Of a DNA stretch of 64,000 nt, positions 1 to 9,206 are shown in pieces. Each line of letters begins with the position of its first letter. Positions within the stretch are counted from its first letter, which is position 1. Below the pieces are notes generated by a model. The model had not been told where the DNA came from. It saw only the letters and a program-made list of their open reading frames with translations, and ran no database searches. The stretch covers positions 1-64,000 of the forward strand of contig JADJPG010000010.1 in NCBI GenBank assembly GCA_016713365.1. The letters run 5' to 3'. This DNA is from Verrucomicrobiota bacterium. Its GTDB lineage: Bacteria; Verrucomicrobiota; Verrucomicrobiia; Limisphaerales; JADJPG01. Made by a program: the position numbers and the translations under genes.

Positions 1-713
1 CGTTCTGCCAAGCACCTTTACCATCTGACGAATCGCGAACGGCCGTCCGAGCACGCACATGTTCAAGTGCACGCCCATGAGAATCACGTTGTCGATACCG
101 CGCTCGGCAAGCAGGTTCACCGTTTCCTGGCCGTTGTCCGTGATGGCGTCGCCGTCCGCGATGTCGATGGTTGAGATCTGCCGCGTCCACGCCTCGCGAA
201 TCGTGCATTTGGTCGGGCAATCGCAGCCCATGTCGGAATCATCAATCGGCAGCGCGTTCTCGCGGGACTTGTCCGGCCAGCACCACGCCGTGCCCCACGA
301 GCGTCCGAGGTCGAGAGTTCGATCGGCGCCTTTGCGAACTTCGCCGTCTGCGCGCGTTTCCGCTGCGGCGTGTCCTTGTAGAAATTCACTACGCTGCTCG
401 GCGCATGAATGACAAACATGCCTTGGGCACGCGCCTTCTTGATGACGTCGTTCATCGGCCCGGCCAGTTCGCCGACGCGACGCGCCGCGGATTTGCACCA
501 ATGGTCATCCCACATATCGCAGATAATAACTGCGGTGCGCTTCGGATCCCACGTTGCCTTCTTTTCGGCGACGGGATCAGAAACGCTTGCCACCGTCCCG
601 CCAGCCGTGCGCGAGCGCAACGTCAGTTCGAGGGCAGCCGCGGAGGCATTCGTGAAACCATCCGCAAGTGAAGAAAGAGTGATCGCCATAACCAGCCACG
701 CTACGGATTTCAT
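1..713 (-). CDS. Isochorismatase-like cysteine hydrolase, exported, frame-broken, 3' end outside window
   Basis: The protein begins with a signal peptide (MKSVAWLVMAITLSSLADG) and then an isochorismatase-fold core starting AVIICDMWDDHWC, with the early catalytic Asp. The frame is lost near 293-296. The continuation is in another frame and is well conserved: it reads GTAWCWPDKSRENALPIDD and further on GVHLNMCVLGRPFAIRQMVK. That second stretch holds the expected nucleophile Cys in the NMCV motif. One extra G in the reverse-strand GGGG run would restore the frame. The gene runs off the left edge. The start at 713 was chosen because the signal peptide begins there, although the frame is open further upstream. 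The exact substrate is unknown; homologues in Planctomycetes and Verrucomicrobia are generally annotated only as cysteine hydrolases. Confidence 0.8.
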
Positions 714-761
714 GCGCCGACATTTGTCCGCAACACACGGCTTGGAAAGGAAAAAGCCAGC

Positions 762-824
762 GGAGCGCAGAGCATTGCTCCGCACTTCGGACCGACAGTC
801 AAGCGGAGCAATGCTCCGCGCTCC
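762..824. repeat. Inverted repeat, 22-bp arms
   Basis: Arms at 762-783 and 803-824 are inverted copies of each other with one mismatch and a 19-nt spacer. Each arm is itself nearly palindromic around GGAGCATTGCTCC. It lies in the 250-bp gap between the divergently oriented isochorismatase-like gene and dapL. It could fold into a long hairpin and looks like a dispersed REP/MITE-type palindrome rather than a terminator, because no T-run follows it. Confidence 0.75.
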
Positions 825-963
825 ACACGCAACGAGGCGCCAAACTCCCTCGCCCGGCTGCTTGCATCCGCCCACTCCTCTCGCTACCGTCCGCGCCTTG
901 ATTTTGGCGCGGAGCCCGATGCGCCCGAGACGCAAACACTGAATCGATTACTGACGACTGATT

Positions 964-2202
964 ATGGCTTATCTCAACGAAAATTACCTGAAGCTCAAAG
1001 CCGGCTACCTCTTCCCCGAGATCGGCCGCCGCGTAAAGGCTTTCACCGACGCGAATCCGGAAGCCGCCAAGCGCCTCATCCGCTGCGGCATCGGCGACGT
1101 GACAGAGCCGCTGCCTCCCGCGGTCGTCGCCGCCTTGCACAAGTCCGTCGATGAAATGGCTAGTCGCGACACGTTCAAAGGTTATGGCCCGGAGCAGGGC
1201 TACGAATTGCTGCGCAGCGCCATCGCGAAGAATGATTTCCGCGATCGCGGCCTCGACGTGGCCGACGACGAGATTTTTGTCAGCGACGGCTCGAAGTGCG
1301 ATTGCGGCAGCATCCTCGACATCCTCGGCGACAAAAACAAAATCGCCATCAGCGATCCGGTCTATCCGGTCTACGTCGACACCAACGTGATGGCCGGTCA
1401 CACCGGTCCAGCGAACGAAGCGGGCGCTTACGCGAAGATCGTTTATCTCCCGTGCAAACCGGCCAACGGCTTCATCCCCGAGCCCCCGAAGAAGCACGTC
1501 GACGTGATTTATCTCTGTTCACCAAACAATCCCACGGGCGCAGTCGCCACCCGCGCGCAGCTTGAGGCCTGGGTGAAATACGCGCTCGAAAACAAGTCGG
1601 TCATTCTCTTTGACGCCGCCTACGAAGCCTACATCACCGACCCGGCAATCCCGCATTCCATCTACGAAATCCCCGGCGCCCGTGAATGCGCCATCGAGTT
1701 CCGCAGCTTCTCGAAGAACGGCGGATTCACCGGCACGCGCTGCGCATTCACCGTCGTTCCCAAATCGCTCAACGCCTACACCAAAGCTGGTGAAGCGAAG
1801 CCTCTGCACCCACTGTGGGCACGTCGCATGACCACGAAGTTCAACGGTGTCAGCTATATCGTTCAGCGCGCGGCCGAAGCGCTTTACTCGCCGGAAGGCA
1901 AAGCCCAGGTGAAGGCTCTCATCGAGCACTATCTCGGCAATGCCGAAGTGCTGCGCAAAGGCGCGAAGAAAGCCGGCCTGAAGGTTTTTGGCGGCGAAAA
2001 TGCGCCCTACCTCTGGGTACGCACCCCGAAAGGCGTCACAAGCTGGCAGGCGTTCGACAAAATTCTCGGCGAAGCCAACGTGGTCATCACGCCCGGCAGC
2101 GGGTTCGGCTCGAAGGGCGAAGGCTACTTCCGCATCAGCGCCTTCAACAGCCGCGCCAACGCCGAGGAAGTCGCACAGCGGCTTCAGGCGTTGAAGTGGT
2201 AA
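964..2202 (+). CDS. dapL: LL-diaminopimelate aminotransferase
   Basis: This 412-residue protein is a fold-type I PLP aminotransferase that makes LL-2,6-diaminopimelate directly from tetrahydrodipicolinate. It bypasses the succinylase steps of lysine and peptidoglycan precursor synthesis. The DapL hallmarks visible are NENYLKLKAGYLFPEI at the N-terminus, GIGDVTEPLP, the substrate loop near FKGYGPEQGY, YLCSPNNPTGA, and the PLP-binding lysine in FRSFSKNGGFTGTR at about residue 251. Length and motifs match the DapL clade found in Chlamydiae, Verrucomicrobia, cyanobacteria and plants. The next gene starts one base after the stop codon, so the two are probably cotranscribed. Confidence 0.95.
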   Translation: MAYLNENYLKLKAGYLFPEIGRRVKAFTDANPEAAKRLIRCGIGDVTEPLPPAVVAALHKSVDEMASRDTFKGYGPEQGYELLRSAIAKNDFRDRGLDVADDEIFVSDGSKCDCGSILDILGDKNKIAISDPVYPVYVDTNVMAGHTGPANEAGAYAKIVYLPCKPANGFIPEPPKKHVDVIYLCSPNNPTGAVATRAQLEAWVKYALENKSVILFDAAYEAYITDPAIPHSIYEIPGARECAIEFRSFSKNGGFTGTRCAFTVVPKSLNAYTKAGEAKPLHPLWARRMTTKFNGVSYIVQRAAEALYSPEGKAQVKALIEHYLGNAEVLRKGAKKAGLKVFGGENAPYLWVRTPKGVTSWQAFDKILGEANVVITPGSGFGSKGEGYFRISAFNSRANAEEVAQRLQALKW

Positions 2203-2203
2203 C

Positions 2204-3049
2204 GTGCAAACGTTTCTCAACGGCCGGTTCATCCCGGAAGCAGAAGCCGTGGTCCCGATTACGGACCGCGGCTTTCTTTATGGCGACGGCTTGTTCGAGA
2301 CCATCCGCGTCCAGAACAGCACGCCGCTTTGGTGGAGCCGCCACCTCGCGCGATTCCAGCGCGGCACGGAACTTCTGCGACTGAAGCTCCCGTGGCCCGG
2401 CACTGAGCTCCACCGATTCGCCCGCGAACTGATCGCCACGAACGCGCTGCCGGATTGCATCCTCCGGCTCACCGTCAGTCGCGGCAGCGGCGCGCGCGGT
2501 TACTCGATTCAAGGCGCGGCCTCGCCGACCGTCGCCATGACGCTTCATCCGCTGCGTCCACCGCCTCCGTCCGTTCGCCTCGCCACCGCCACCATCCGCG
2601 TGCCTGCACACGATCCCCTCAGTGCCATCAAGACTGCAAACAAGCTGCCGCAGATTCTCGCGCGAGCTGAAGCCGAGGAACGCGGCGCGGACGAAGCGCT
2701 TCTGTTGAACGTCGAAGGCGACGTCGCGGAAGCCGCGTCTAGCAATGTGTTTTGGATTCGGAATGGCGCAGTTTGCACGCCGCCTGTCAGCGCGGGTGCG
2801 CTCGCCGGAGTCACGCGCGAGGTCGTGCTGGAGCTTTGCCGCGCACACGAAGTTACCACCGCGGAGGAATCGATCGCCCGATCCGCGTTGTTCAGCACGG
2901 ACGCGGTCTTCCTCACGAACGGCAGCCAGGGAATTGTTCCTGTCGCGGAAATCGACGCGCAGAGGGTGAAGTCGTCGCCGTTAGTGGCACAATTGCAGGA
3001 GTGGCTCTCCGCGGCTGAGATGGCCGAGAGCCAATCGCCTTCGGCGTGA
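2204..3049 (+). CDS. Class IV aminotransferase (branched-chain aminotransferase / aminodeoxychorismate lyase type)
   Basis: This 281-residue fold-type IV PLP enzyme starts at a GTG one base after the dapL stop. The N-terminus has the family opening RGFLYGDGLFETIRV. The likely Schiff-base lysine is in IKTANKLPQILA at about residue 143, followed by the PLP-contact region EGDVAEAASSNVFWI and a C-terminal TNGSQGIVPV motif. Family members include IlvE, D-amino acid aminotransferase and PabC. The KTANK context and moderate length resemble PabC-like enzymes, but sequence inspection alone cannot decide among them. Tight coupling to dapL suggests a role in amino-acid metabolism. Confidence 0.88.
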   Translation: MQTFLNGRFIPEAEAVVPITDRGFLYGDGLFETIRVQNSTPLWWSRHLARFQRGTELLRLKLPWPGTELHRFARELIATNALPDCILRLTVSRGSGARGYSIQGAASPTVAMTLHPLRPPPPSVRLATATIRVPAHDPLSAIKTANKLPQILARAEAEERGADEALLLNVEGDVAEAASSNVFWIRNGAVCTPPVSAGALAGVTREVVLELCRAHEVTTAEESIARSALFSTDAVFLTNGSQGIVPVAEIDAQRVKSSPLVAQLQEWLSAAEMAESQSPSA

Positions 3050-3099
3050 ACATTGGCGCCTTGTCCACAGCGGTTCGATTTGGTATCCCAAAGTTCATC

Positions 3100-3732
3100 A
3101 TGAAGAAGGTTTACAGCCTGCTCGCACTGCTCGTCGTGACCTCGCTGGGTTGCGTGTCCGCCGGAGGCCGGCTTGAACGCCACGTCGTCGACCGCATCCA
3201 GGAAGGGGTCACGCGGCGAGCGGAGGTCGAAAAAATATTGGGCGCTCCGCGTTCCACACTACAAGGTTCCGACCGCAAGGTGCTGGTCGACTACGCCTTT
3301 GGCCGCTACCACCCGGGTTCCCAGCCGGAAGCAATCGGGCCTACCTCACGTGTCATTGGCTCGGTGTGGGAGCGTTCGGTCAGCATCCTCTACGACACCG
3401 AAGGCGTCGTGCTGAAGAAAACCCACTTCGAAACCGAGCGCCGGATTCGAGCAGATGAAGACCGGGTCTGGACGGGCCAGAATATCTCTGACGATGATCT
3501 GAAATTCATCGAACCGGGAGTGACCACCTTCGCGGAAATCACCAAGCGGTTTGGTCGCCCCAGCGCCAAAGGGCTCAATCTGCAAGGCCGATTTGTCTAC
3601 GACTGGCAGTACGCCGTAGCAAAGGAACCTTCCGGGCTGAACATCAAGGGCAGAACCATCCAGATGGCGTTTGAGGACGACGGCAGAGTCATTGATTACC
3701 GGATTCACGGAAACCTGCCTACCCTGCCCTGA
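3100..3732 (+). CDS. Putative lipoprotein with two BamE/SmpA-like segments
   Basis: The chosen ATG begins MKKVYSLLALLVVTSLGCVS, a typical lipoprotein leader with a slightly imperfect lipobox ending in Cys; an in-frame start at 3046 would precede it with non-leader sequence. The mature part holds two stretches in the style of the SmpA/OmlA (BamE) fold: GVTRRAEVEKILGAPRST and later GVTTFAEITKRFGRPSA. BamE-like modules occur in outer-membrane assembly lipoproteins and in many unrelated small envelope proteins. A role in the BAM complex is therefore only a possibility. The gene follows the class IV aminotransferase without a clear terminator. Confidence 0.7.
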   Translation: MKKVYSLLALLVVTSLGCVSAGGRLERHVVDRIQEGVTRRAEVEKILGAPRSTLQGSDRKVLVDYAFGRYHPGSQPEAIGPTSRVIGSVWERSVSILYDTEGVVLKKTHFETERRIRADEDRVWTGQNISDDDLKFIEPGVTTFAEITKRFGRPSAKGLNLQGRFVYDWQYAVAKEPSGLNIKGRTIQMAFEDDGRVIDYRIHGNLPTLP

Positions 3733-3744
3733 CCGGACGCCCGC

Positions 3745-4509
3745 CTAGTCCAACTTCCGCACCGCGCCGCCCGGCATCAACATAGCCGCGAAGGGAATCG
3801 TCTCGCGCTGCATGCACAGGCGCACGTCCTCGCGCAGCTCGGGATTCGCGAGCAGCCGACGCCCGTTCCGCGAGCTCTTCATCGCGTCCACGAGATCGTT
3901 CTGCATCAGCGGATAAATCCGGCGCGCCAGCTCCGCCGCGTCAGACACCTGACCGCCCGCGTAGTTCGACCAGATCTTTTCGCACATCGCACCGGCGGCA
4001 AGAATGTCTTCCAGCGCCGGTTCCTCGTGCGTGCCGCTGCACACCAGGATCAAGTGGGGCGGTTTGCGTTCGAGCAGCCAGTTCGTGGTCGCGCGCAGGT
4101 TGAGGAACGACGACACGAGAATCATCCGCGCCCCGGCGCAGGCCCGCAGCGCCCGCGTGCCGTTCGTCGTCGTCATCACAATGGTGCGGCCGGAGACTTT
4201 CTCCGCAGTGAATTCGCGCGGGGAATTACCGAGGTCGAAATCGATGCTGCCCGTGAGGTCCGCCCGGATGCGCAAGCCCTCGCGTTCGCCGGCGAGCAGG
4301 AGGTTCGGATTCTTCTGCCGGAGCGCGACCGCCTCGGGAATCTCGGCCACGGGAATGATCGCCTCGGCGCCATTGGCCAGCGCGGTGATCATGGAGGTCG
4401 TGGCGCGGAGGATGTCGAAGACGACACACACCGCCTGGCTCAAGTCGCGCTGGTTCAGCGCGGCGAACTCGGCGGGCGACAATACAACTTCAAGCTTGGG
4501 CTGCGTCAT
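3745..4509 (-). CDS. comB: 2-phosphosulfolactate phosphatase family protein
   Basis: The 254-residue product matches the ComB family, which removes phosphate from 2-phospho-3-sulfolactate (a coenzyme M step in archaea; in bacteria linked to sulfolactate metabolism or of uncertain role). Visible family features are VVFDILRATTSMITALANGA, the region GEREGLRI followed by DLGNSPREF, the TTTNGTRAL motif and the CSGTHEEPALEDILAAGAM segment. Length is normal for the family. It is convergent with the BamE-like gene, with only 12 bp between stops. No other coenzyme M gene is nearby, so the bacterial substrate is unknown. Confidence 0.9.
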   Translation of the reverse strand: MTQPKLEVVLSPAEFAALNQRDLSQAVCVVFDILRATTSMITALANGAEAIIPVAEIPEAVALRQKNPNLLLAGEREGLRIRADLTGSIDFDLGNSPREFTAEKVSGRTIVMTTTNGTRALRACAGARMILVSSFLNLRATTNWLLERKPPHLILVCSGTHEEPALEDILAAGAMCEKIWSNYAGGQVSDAAELARRIYPLMQNDLVDAMKSSRNGRRLLANPELREDVRLCMQRETIPFAAMLMPGGAVRKLD

Positions 4510-4611
4510 GACCGGTAAAACGTCGAAGCAAGAAATTACGAAGCGATGTGCGCGGTGTCGATGATTGATCCCGGAGCTGAAACATCATCATCGCAGCAGC
4601 ACGAAATCAAA

Positions 4612-5082
4612 TTACCATCCCAATGCTTTCAGCAACGGTAACGAGCTGTCCAACCGATGACGAAGCATCGGAACAATAACCACCTGAACAAAAGGCCACG
4701 CGACTGCCCGCCAATTGGTCTTGTCAGGGAATGGCGGCGCAAATCTCGCACCGGGAAAACCGTCGTAAAATGACGTCGGCACACCATGTGGATAGCCGGA
4801 GTTTCGAATCAGCGCGATTGAGCAAGCGACAAGTTCCTGGAGAGCTGAGTAATCGCTCTCCTCCAGAAGATACTCATCGAGGTTGAAGACCCTGTACCAA
4901 TCATGGTCCAGATCGAGTTGGCGAATCGCCGCTGCGAGCTTTTCGATTCCGCGGGAGGTGGTGAGCTGTCGGCACTCACCATTCAACAATCGATTAAACA
5001 CGGCGAACACGAGGGCAAATTCGCTCACCTCGAGATCCAAGCTACACTCGCGAATTTTAATTACTGCTTCTGCCATTGGCAT
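4612..5082 (-). CDS. Hypothetical protein, 156 aa
   Basis: No known family is recognised. The sequence opens MPMAEAVIKIRECSLDLEV and looks like a soluble mixed alpha/beta protein with no signal peptide or membrane segment. It has acidic and aromatic patches (HDWYRVFNLDEYLLEESDY) and ends with a hydrophobic stretch, WPFVQVVIVPMLRHRL. A start six bases downstream is equally possible. It lies between comB and the glycosylase gene on the same strand. Coding is supported by composition and an uninterrupted frame rather than by homology. Confidence 0.5.
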   Translation of the reverse strand: MPMAEAVIKIRECSLDLEVSEFALVFAVFNRLLNGECRQLTTSRGIEKLAAAIRQLDLDHDWYRVFNLDEYLLEESDYSALQELVACSIALIRNSGYPHGVPTSFYDGFPGARFAPPFPDKTNWRAVAWPFVQVVIVPMLRHRLDSSLPLLKALGW

Positions 5083-5106
5083 GCTCCGGTTGACGTTTGC
5101 GTAACT

Positions 5107-5964
5107 CTACTCCCTCGTCCGCATGTAATGAAACAGATACTGCTGCGCGTAGCCAGCGTTCGGACCGAAGTAGCTGCTCACGAAACGGCGCAGGCGCTCG
5201 GGCTTCGGGCGGCGCTTCGGGAAGTAGAGCTGGCGCAGGGCTTTCATCACCCACACATCCACCGGGAACGCCTGCTGGTAACCGTAGGCGAAGAGCAGAA
5301 CGCAGTTCGCGATCTTCGGTCCCACGCCGGGGAGTTGCATCAGTTGCTCGCGCGCAGCGTCGACGGTCCCCTGCCCAACCGCGGCAAGATCGAGTTGCCC
5401 GGAATCCACGGCACGCGCGGCGGCGAGCAGGTTCGGAGCGCGGAAACCCATCTTGCAGGCACGCAGGTCCGCTTCGCTCGCGAGCGCCAGCCGGGCCGCC
5501 GTGGGAAACGCGTGCGCGAAACGGGCATCCACCGGCACTTCCAACGGCGTGCCGAAGCGAGTGCAGAGTAGTTCGACGATTTGCCGGATCTGCACAATCT
5601 GCTTCGTCGAGGAGAGGATGAACGACGCGAGACATTCCCACGGCTCCTGTCGCAGCAGGCGGAGCCCGCGACACGCGGCGATGCTTTGGCGGAGTGGTTC
5701 GTCGTCCGGAAAGGTGGCGAGCACGGCCGCGAGATCGAGATCGGCCTGGAGATAATCTGCGAGCCAGCGCCAGTCGCCGGGCTCGGCCGAGGTTTCAGCA
5801 GCGATACTGTCGGCGTCCTTACTCAGGCGCACCCAGCGCGCGCCAATGACGCCTTCCCAGCCGGAACCGGTCTCGCGCCAGCGGAAGGCCTGGCCGCAGT
5901 CCACGGTCGCCGCGAGATCGTAGTCGCGCACCGGCAGGCGTGTCTGGAAAACGCCGCCGTTCAT
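5107..5964 (-). CDS. OGG1-type 8-oxoguanine DNA glycosylase/AP lyase
   Basis: This 285-residue protein has the OGG1 architecture. The N-terminal domain includes VDCGQAFRWRETGSGWEGVI, followed by the helical domain (WECLASFILSSTKQI) and the helix-hairpin-helix LPGVGPKIANCVLLFAYG. The catalytic lysine is K217 and the aspartate is D236 in PVDVWVM. Their 19-residue spacing equals that between the catalytic Lys and Asp in human OGG1. The enzyme should excise 8-oxoguanine and nick the abasic site. Bacterial OGG1 homologues are less common than MutM. Its start is one base past the stop of the upstream PAP2/GT39 gene, indicating cotranscription without an obvious functional link. Confidence 0.9.
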   Translation of the reverse strand: MNGGVFQTRLPVRDYDLAATVDCGQAFRWRETGSGWEGVIGARWVRLSKDADSIAAETSAEPGDWRWLADYLQADLDLAAVLATFPDDEPLRQSIAACRGLRLLRQEPWECLASFILSSTKQIVQIRQIVELLCTRFGTPLEVPVDARFAHAFPTAARLALASEADLRACKMGFRAPNLLAAARAVDSGQLDLAAVGQGTVDAAREQLMQLPGVGPKIANCVLLFAYGYQQAFPVDVWVMKALRQLYFPKRRPKPERLRRFVSSYFGPNAGYAQQYLFHYMRTRE

Positions 5965-5965
5965 G

Positions 5966-8224
5966 TCAACGCAGGAGATTGCGGCAGGCGAAGAGCCGGA
6001 CGCGGCGCAGCACCTGGCCGCGCACGACGACAGCGCGCGTGCCGAGATCGGTCACGGACTCAAATTCCTCGAGCACTTCCTTCGGCACCTTGGTGCGGTC
6101 ACGGTCATCCTCGACGTAGAGATCCTTGCGGCCAGCCAGCCAGAGCGAGAACCAGCCTTTCTTAAACTTGGGCAGCGATTCCTCGTCGACGTAGAGGGCA
6201 TTCGCGCCTTGGTGCCGTCCGCGGTAACCGGGCCAGAAATAGAACTGGTTCTTCGGCTTGTCGGAGGTACGGAAGTAAACGAGCGGATTATCCGGTAAAC
6301 CCGCGCGTGCTTCGGGCAGGTAGAAACTCATCAGGCCCGTGACGCCGTAGTGCGAGCCGAGAATGAGCACTTCCTTGCCGCCTTCCGCGAGCAGCCCCTT
6401 GCGCGCCTCACCGACGATCTGCGCCGTCTCGTGCCAGCCATCGACACGCCGGAGCGGGTCGACTTTCGGCGGAAGCCGGCGCTTGGAGATCTCATGGACG
6501 ATGCCGGTGTCGTGACAGAAAATCACGCCGATGGTTCCGAAAACAAATCCAGCGAGCAGCCAGCGCGGAACCGCCCGTGCGCCCGCCCGCCAGCGTTGGT
6601 CCCAATACACGACAGCCAGGCAAAACATTGGGACGACTGCGGCGGCGATCCAGTTTGGCAGAATCCGCGAGTGCAGCGAGTAGAGCCAGTAACCGTAAAA
6701 GACCGGCGCGCTCATCGCGAAGAAGTAGACGAGGAGAGGGTTGCGCTCGCGTTGTTTCCAAAGCGCGATGCTCGCCCAGATCGCGGCAACGAAATAGACC
6801 GGGTTCATTAAGCCAGCCTCGGACCCGGCGAATTCGAAAAAGTAGGCCAGCGTGGGTTTCCACGGCTTGTCGAGCTTCGCGTTCTCGCCTACGTGGTGGA
6901 CCGTGATCCACCCGTGCTGGGCGTTCCAGACGAGCACGGGCGTCATGCAGAGCGCAAATACGACGAGCGCGAGCCAGGGTCCGGCCCGGCGGAGTTGAAT
7001 GCGCGACGGTTTCCACAGCAGGAAGAACAGCGCGAAGGAAGCGATCTGGATCGCCGCGGTGTATTTGCTGAGGAAGCCAAGGCCCATCAGCAGGCCGGTG
7101 GCGAGCCATTGACCGGTGGTGCCGGTCGGTTGGACCGCGCGCCAGCCGACGACCATGGCGGCGGTCCAGAACAGGACGAGCAACGGATCGACGGTCATCA
7201 AGGTTGATCCAACCGCCAACAGCGGCGCCGTGCTACAAAGCACAACGGTCCAAAAGCCGGCGGCGGCGTTGACCTCGCGCGCCATGAAGCGCAGCAGGAA
7301 CACGCTGAGAACCATCGAGATTACTGGCGAGAGGAAGCGCACGCCGAGTTCGCGATCGCCCCAAATCGACGTGCCGATGAATTGCGCGACGGCGATGCCG
7401 AGCGGCTTGCTGTAGTAGGAGAGCGCGAGGTGCTTCGACCAGAGCCATTGATACGCCTCGTCTTCGCTGAGTTCGATGGCGCCGCTGTTGATGTAGAGCA
7501 CGCGGAAGATGAACAGCGCGCCGATGAGGAGGTAACCGAGGCGCAGCCATTGTTGAGCCGGAGCGGTAGCGAGTGACACTCCAGACGGAAGCGATTGCGG
7601 CGGGGCGTTCACGTCGATCAAGGACGGCAAGCAGCTCCACCAGAGCGGAAACCAGCGTCGCGCCGCGAAGCGCCAGAGCGATTCCACGCCCCACAATCCC
7701 GCCGCCGCGTAGCCCGCGCCGAGAATCGCCCCGGCCAGCACGTCGCTCGGATGATGCACGCCCACGTAAATGCGAGAGAACCCGACGCACGCCGCGAGTG
7801 GCACCAGAACTCGCCAGCTTCGCCGATAGTAAACGAACGCAATGAACGCCGCCGCCGCCCATGTCGAGGTATGCGACGATGGCATCGCGCCACTGCCGCC
7901 CTTGCCGACGAGGAGCTTCGCCTCAGGAACCGCATGGAACGGGCGGGGTCGGTCCACACTCTTCTTGATCTTGTTAATGACGAGCGCGTCGCCCGCCCCG
8001 ATGACCAGCGCGAGCATCAGGAGAAAGATGCGGCCCCGCGCCCCGCCCTTCCACAGGAGCCCTGCGGCAATGAGAACGAGAACGGGAACGAACCACGCGT
8101 TGCCGGCGAACTGCGGCATGAGGGCATCGAACACGGGATTGCTCAGCTTCAAATTGATGAAGCGGAAGAGCGATAAATCCATTGATTCGAGCCACGCCAT
8201 GGCGCCGAGTGTGGCGACGGACAT
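5966..8224 (-). CDS. Fusion of PAP2 phosphatase and family 39 glycosyltransferase, membrane protein
   Basis: The 752-residue protein joins two integral-membrane enzymes. Residues about 1-190 are a type 2 phosphatidic-acid phosphatase with the three PAP2 signatures KSVDRPRP, PSSHTS and SRIYVGVHHPSD. From about residue 225 comes an ArnT/PMT-like GT39 transferase, with the first-loop acidic motif ELSEDEAYQWLW and about ten hydrophobic segments, then a C-terminal soluble domain. Such transferases move sugars from polyprenyl phosphate carriers to lipids or proteins. A fused phosphatase could dephosphorylate the acceptor lipid or recycle the carrier; that is inference. The start could also be at an internal Met 24 bases downstream. 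Confidence 0.88.
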   Translation of the reverse strand: MSVATLGAMAWLESMDLSLFRFINLKLSNPVFDALMPQFAGNAWFVPVLVLIAAGLLWKGGARGRIFLLMLALVIGAGDALVINKIKKSVDRPRPFHAVPEAKLLVGKGGSGAMPSSHTSTWAAAAFIAFVYYRRSWRVLVPLAACVGFSRIYVGVHHPSDVLAGAILGAGYAAAGLWGVESLWRFAARRWFPLWWSCLPSLIDVNAPPQSLPSGVSLATAPAQQWLRLGYLLIGALFIFRVLYINSGAIELSEDEAYQWLWSKHLALSYYSKPLGIAVAQFIGTSIWGDRELGVRFLSPVISMVLSVFLLRFMAREVNAAAGFWTVVLCSTAPLLAVGSTLMTVDPLLVLFWTAAMVVGWRAVQPTGTTGQWLATGLLMGLGFLSKYTAAIQIASFALFFLLWKPSRIQLRRAGPWLALVVFALCMTPVLVWNAQHGWITVHHVGENAKLDKPWKPTLAYFFEFAGSEAGLMNPVYFVAAIWASIALWKQRERNPLLVYFFAMSAPVFYGYWLYSLHSRILPNWIAAAVVPMFCLAVVYWDQRWRAGARAVPRWLLAGFVFGTIGVIFCHDTGIVHEISKRRLPPKVDPLRRVDGWHETAQIVGEARKGLLAEGGKEVLILGSHYGVTGLMSFYLPEARAGLPDNPLVYFRTSDKPKNQFYFWPGYRGRHQGANALYVDEESLPKFKKGWFSLWLAGRKDLYVEDDRDRTKVPKEVLEEFESVTDLGTRAVVVRGQVLRRVRLFACRNLLR

Positions 8225-8384
8225 AAATGGATGCCAAGAAGAAAGCTGGGATGGTACGGATGCGCCGACGCGAATCCCGACCTATGCTCCTGCATCGAAC
8301 TGCCGATATACGAGGCGACCGGATGCGTCGGCCCGGACTGAAGTCCACGCCATGAATTTTTGTTAACGAACAAGAGATGACTTT

Positions 8385-9086
8385 ATGAAGACGAACATTC
8401 TGAAAATCGGACTGCTGACGGCGTGGATTCTCGCCGGAACAATATCCCTCGTCGCCGAGGACAAGGCACCCGTCGATCGCGTCACCTTCAAAGGTGGCAA
8501 GGTGCTCGTGCCGCAGGACGGCAAGCTCACCGAGGCCATCGCTGACACGGCGCTGGCGAACGAGGTGGTGGTGAAGACCAACGGCGTCTTCAACGTAGGC
8601 AAAGGCAAGGCGCGCCAGCTCCGTGAAGGTCAGGTTATCGACGCACAAGGCATGCTCAGCAGTCCGGACGGAACCGTGGTGCCCGTCTTCGATCACATCG
8701 CACTGCGCAAAGGCCGCGTGGAAATCGTGACCGACGGCGACGCTAAGACCTTGAGCCGGGAATACGCGCTGCCGAACGGCGCGAAGGTGCTGCCGGACGG
8801 GACGCTCCGTCAGGGCGGTTCGATGAAGCGTCTGCTCGACGGTCAACTGCTCCGCCTCGATGGCAATGTGGTGGCAAGCACGGACACCGTCTCACTCGTG
8901 GGCGGCAAGGTTGTTCTCTACAAAGACGGCGGAAAAACTGATCTGCGCCGAGGACAGACGATGGCGATGTCCGACGGCACCAAGGTCAGCGGCGACGGAT
9001 ACGTGATTCGCCCGGACGGCACGCGATCGGTTTTGAAGGAAGGCGAGACGCTGAAGCTGCCGGGCGTGCTCTCATCGCGCCGGTAG
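8385..9086 (+). CDS. Exported repeat protein, DUF6799-like
   Basis: The 233-residue product has a signal peptide (MKTNILKIGLLTAWILAG) and then three related blocks of about 60 residues. Each block carries a hydrophobic strand, a GxxR/K-x-L-R-x-G-Q motif and a 'DG' turn: ARQLREGQVIDAQG, MKRLLDGQLLRLDGN and KTDLRRGQTMAMSDG. This pattern resembles the small DUF6799 module often repeated in Bacteroidetes and Verrucomicrobia exported proteins; the family name is from memory and should be checked. The function is unknown. The gene is followed by a strong terminator, so it is probably monocistronic. Confidence 0.7.
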   Translation: MKTNILKIGLLTAWILAGTISLVAEDKAPVDRVTFKGGKVLVPQDGKLTEAIADTALANEVVVKTNGVFNVGKGKARQLREGQVIDAQGMLSSPDGTVVPVFDHIALRKGRVEIVTDGDAKTLSREYALPNGAKVLPDGTLRQGGSMKRLLDGQLLRLDGNVVASTDTVSLVGGKVVLYKDGGKTDLRRGQTMAMSDGTKVSGDGYVIRPDGTRSVLKEGETLKLPGVLSSRR

Positions 9087-9126
9087 AATGGGAATTACCA
9101 GTCCGCACCAATCCAATCTCCGCAAT

Positions 9127-9151
9127 GCCCCCGCACCGGGGGCTTTCTTTT
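9127..9151 (+). terminator. Rho-independent terminator
   Basis: A 7-bp G/C stem (GCCCCCG pairing with CGGGGGC, 3-nt loop) is followed by TTTCTTTTT. It lies 40 bp after the DUF6799-like gene. Confidence 0.85.
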
Positions 9152-9206
9152 TAGTGTGAAAAAAGACTTCCGCTCCCGCCCGAAATTTCCTTGGATACGC
9201 ACCGCT

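Noticed and set aside
9156..9206. Upstream GTG start for the cyclophilin gene
   Set aside because: It would place a basic 17-residue stretch before the signal peptide and lies right at the preceding terminator.
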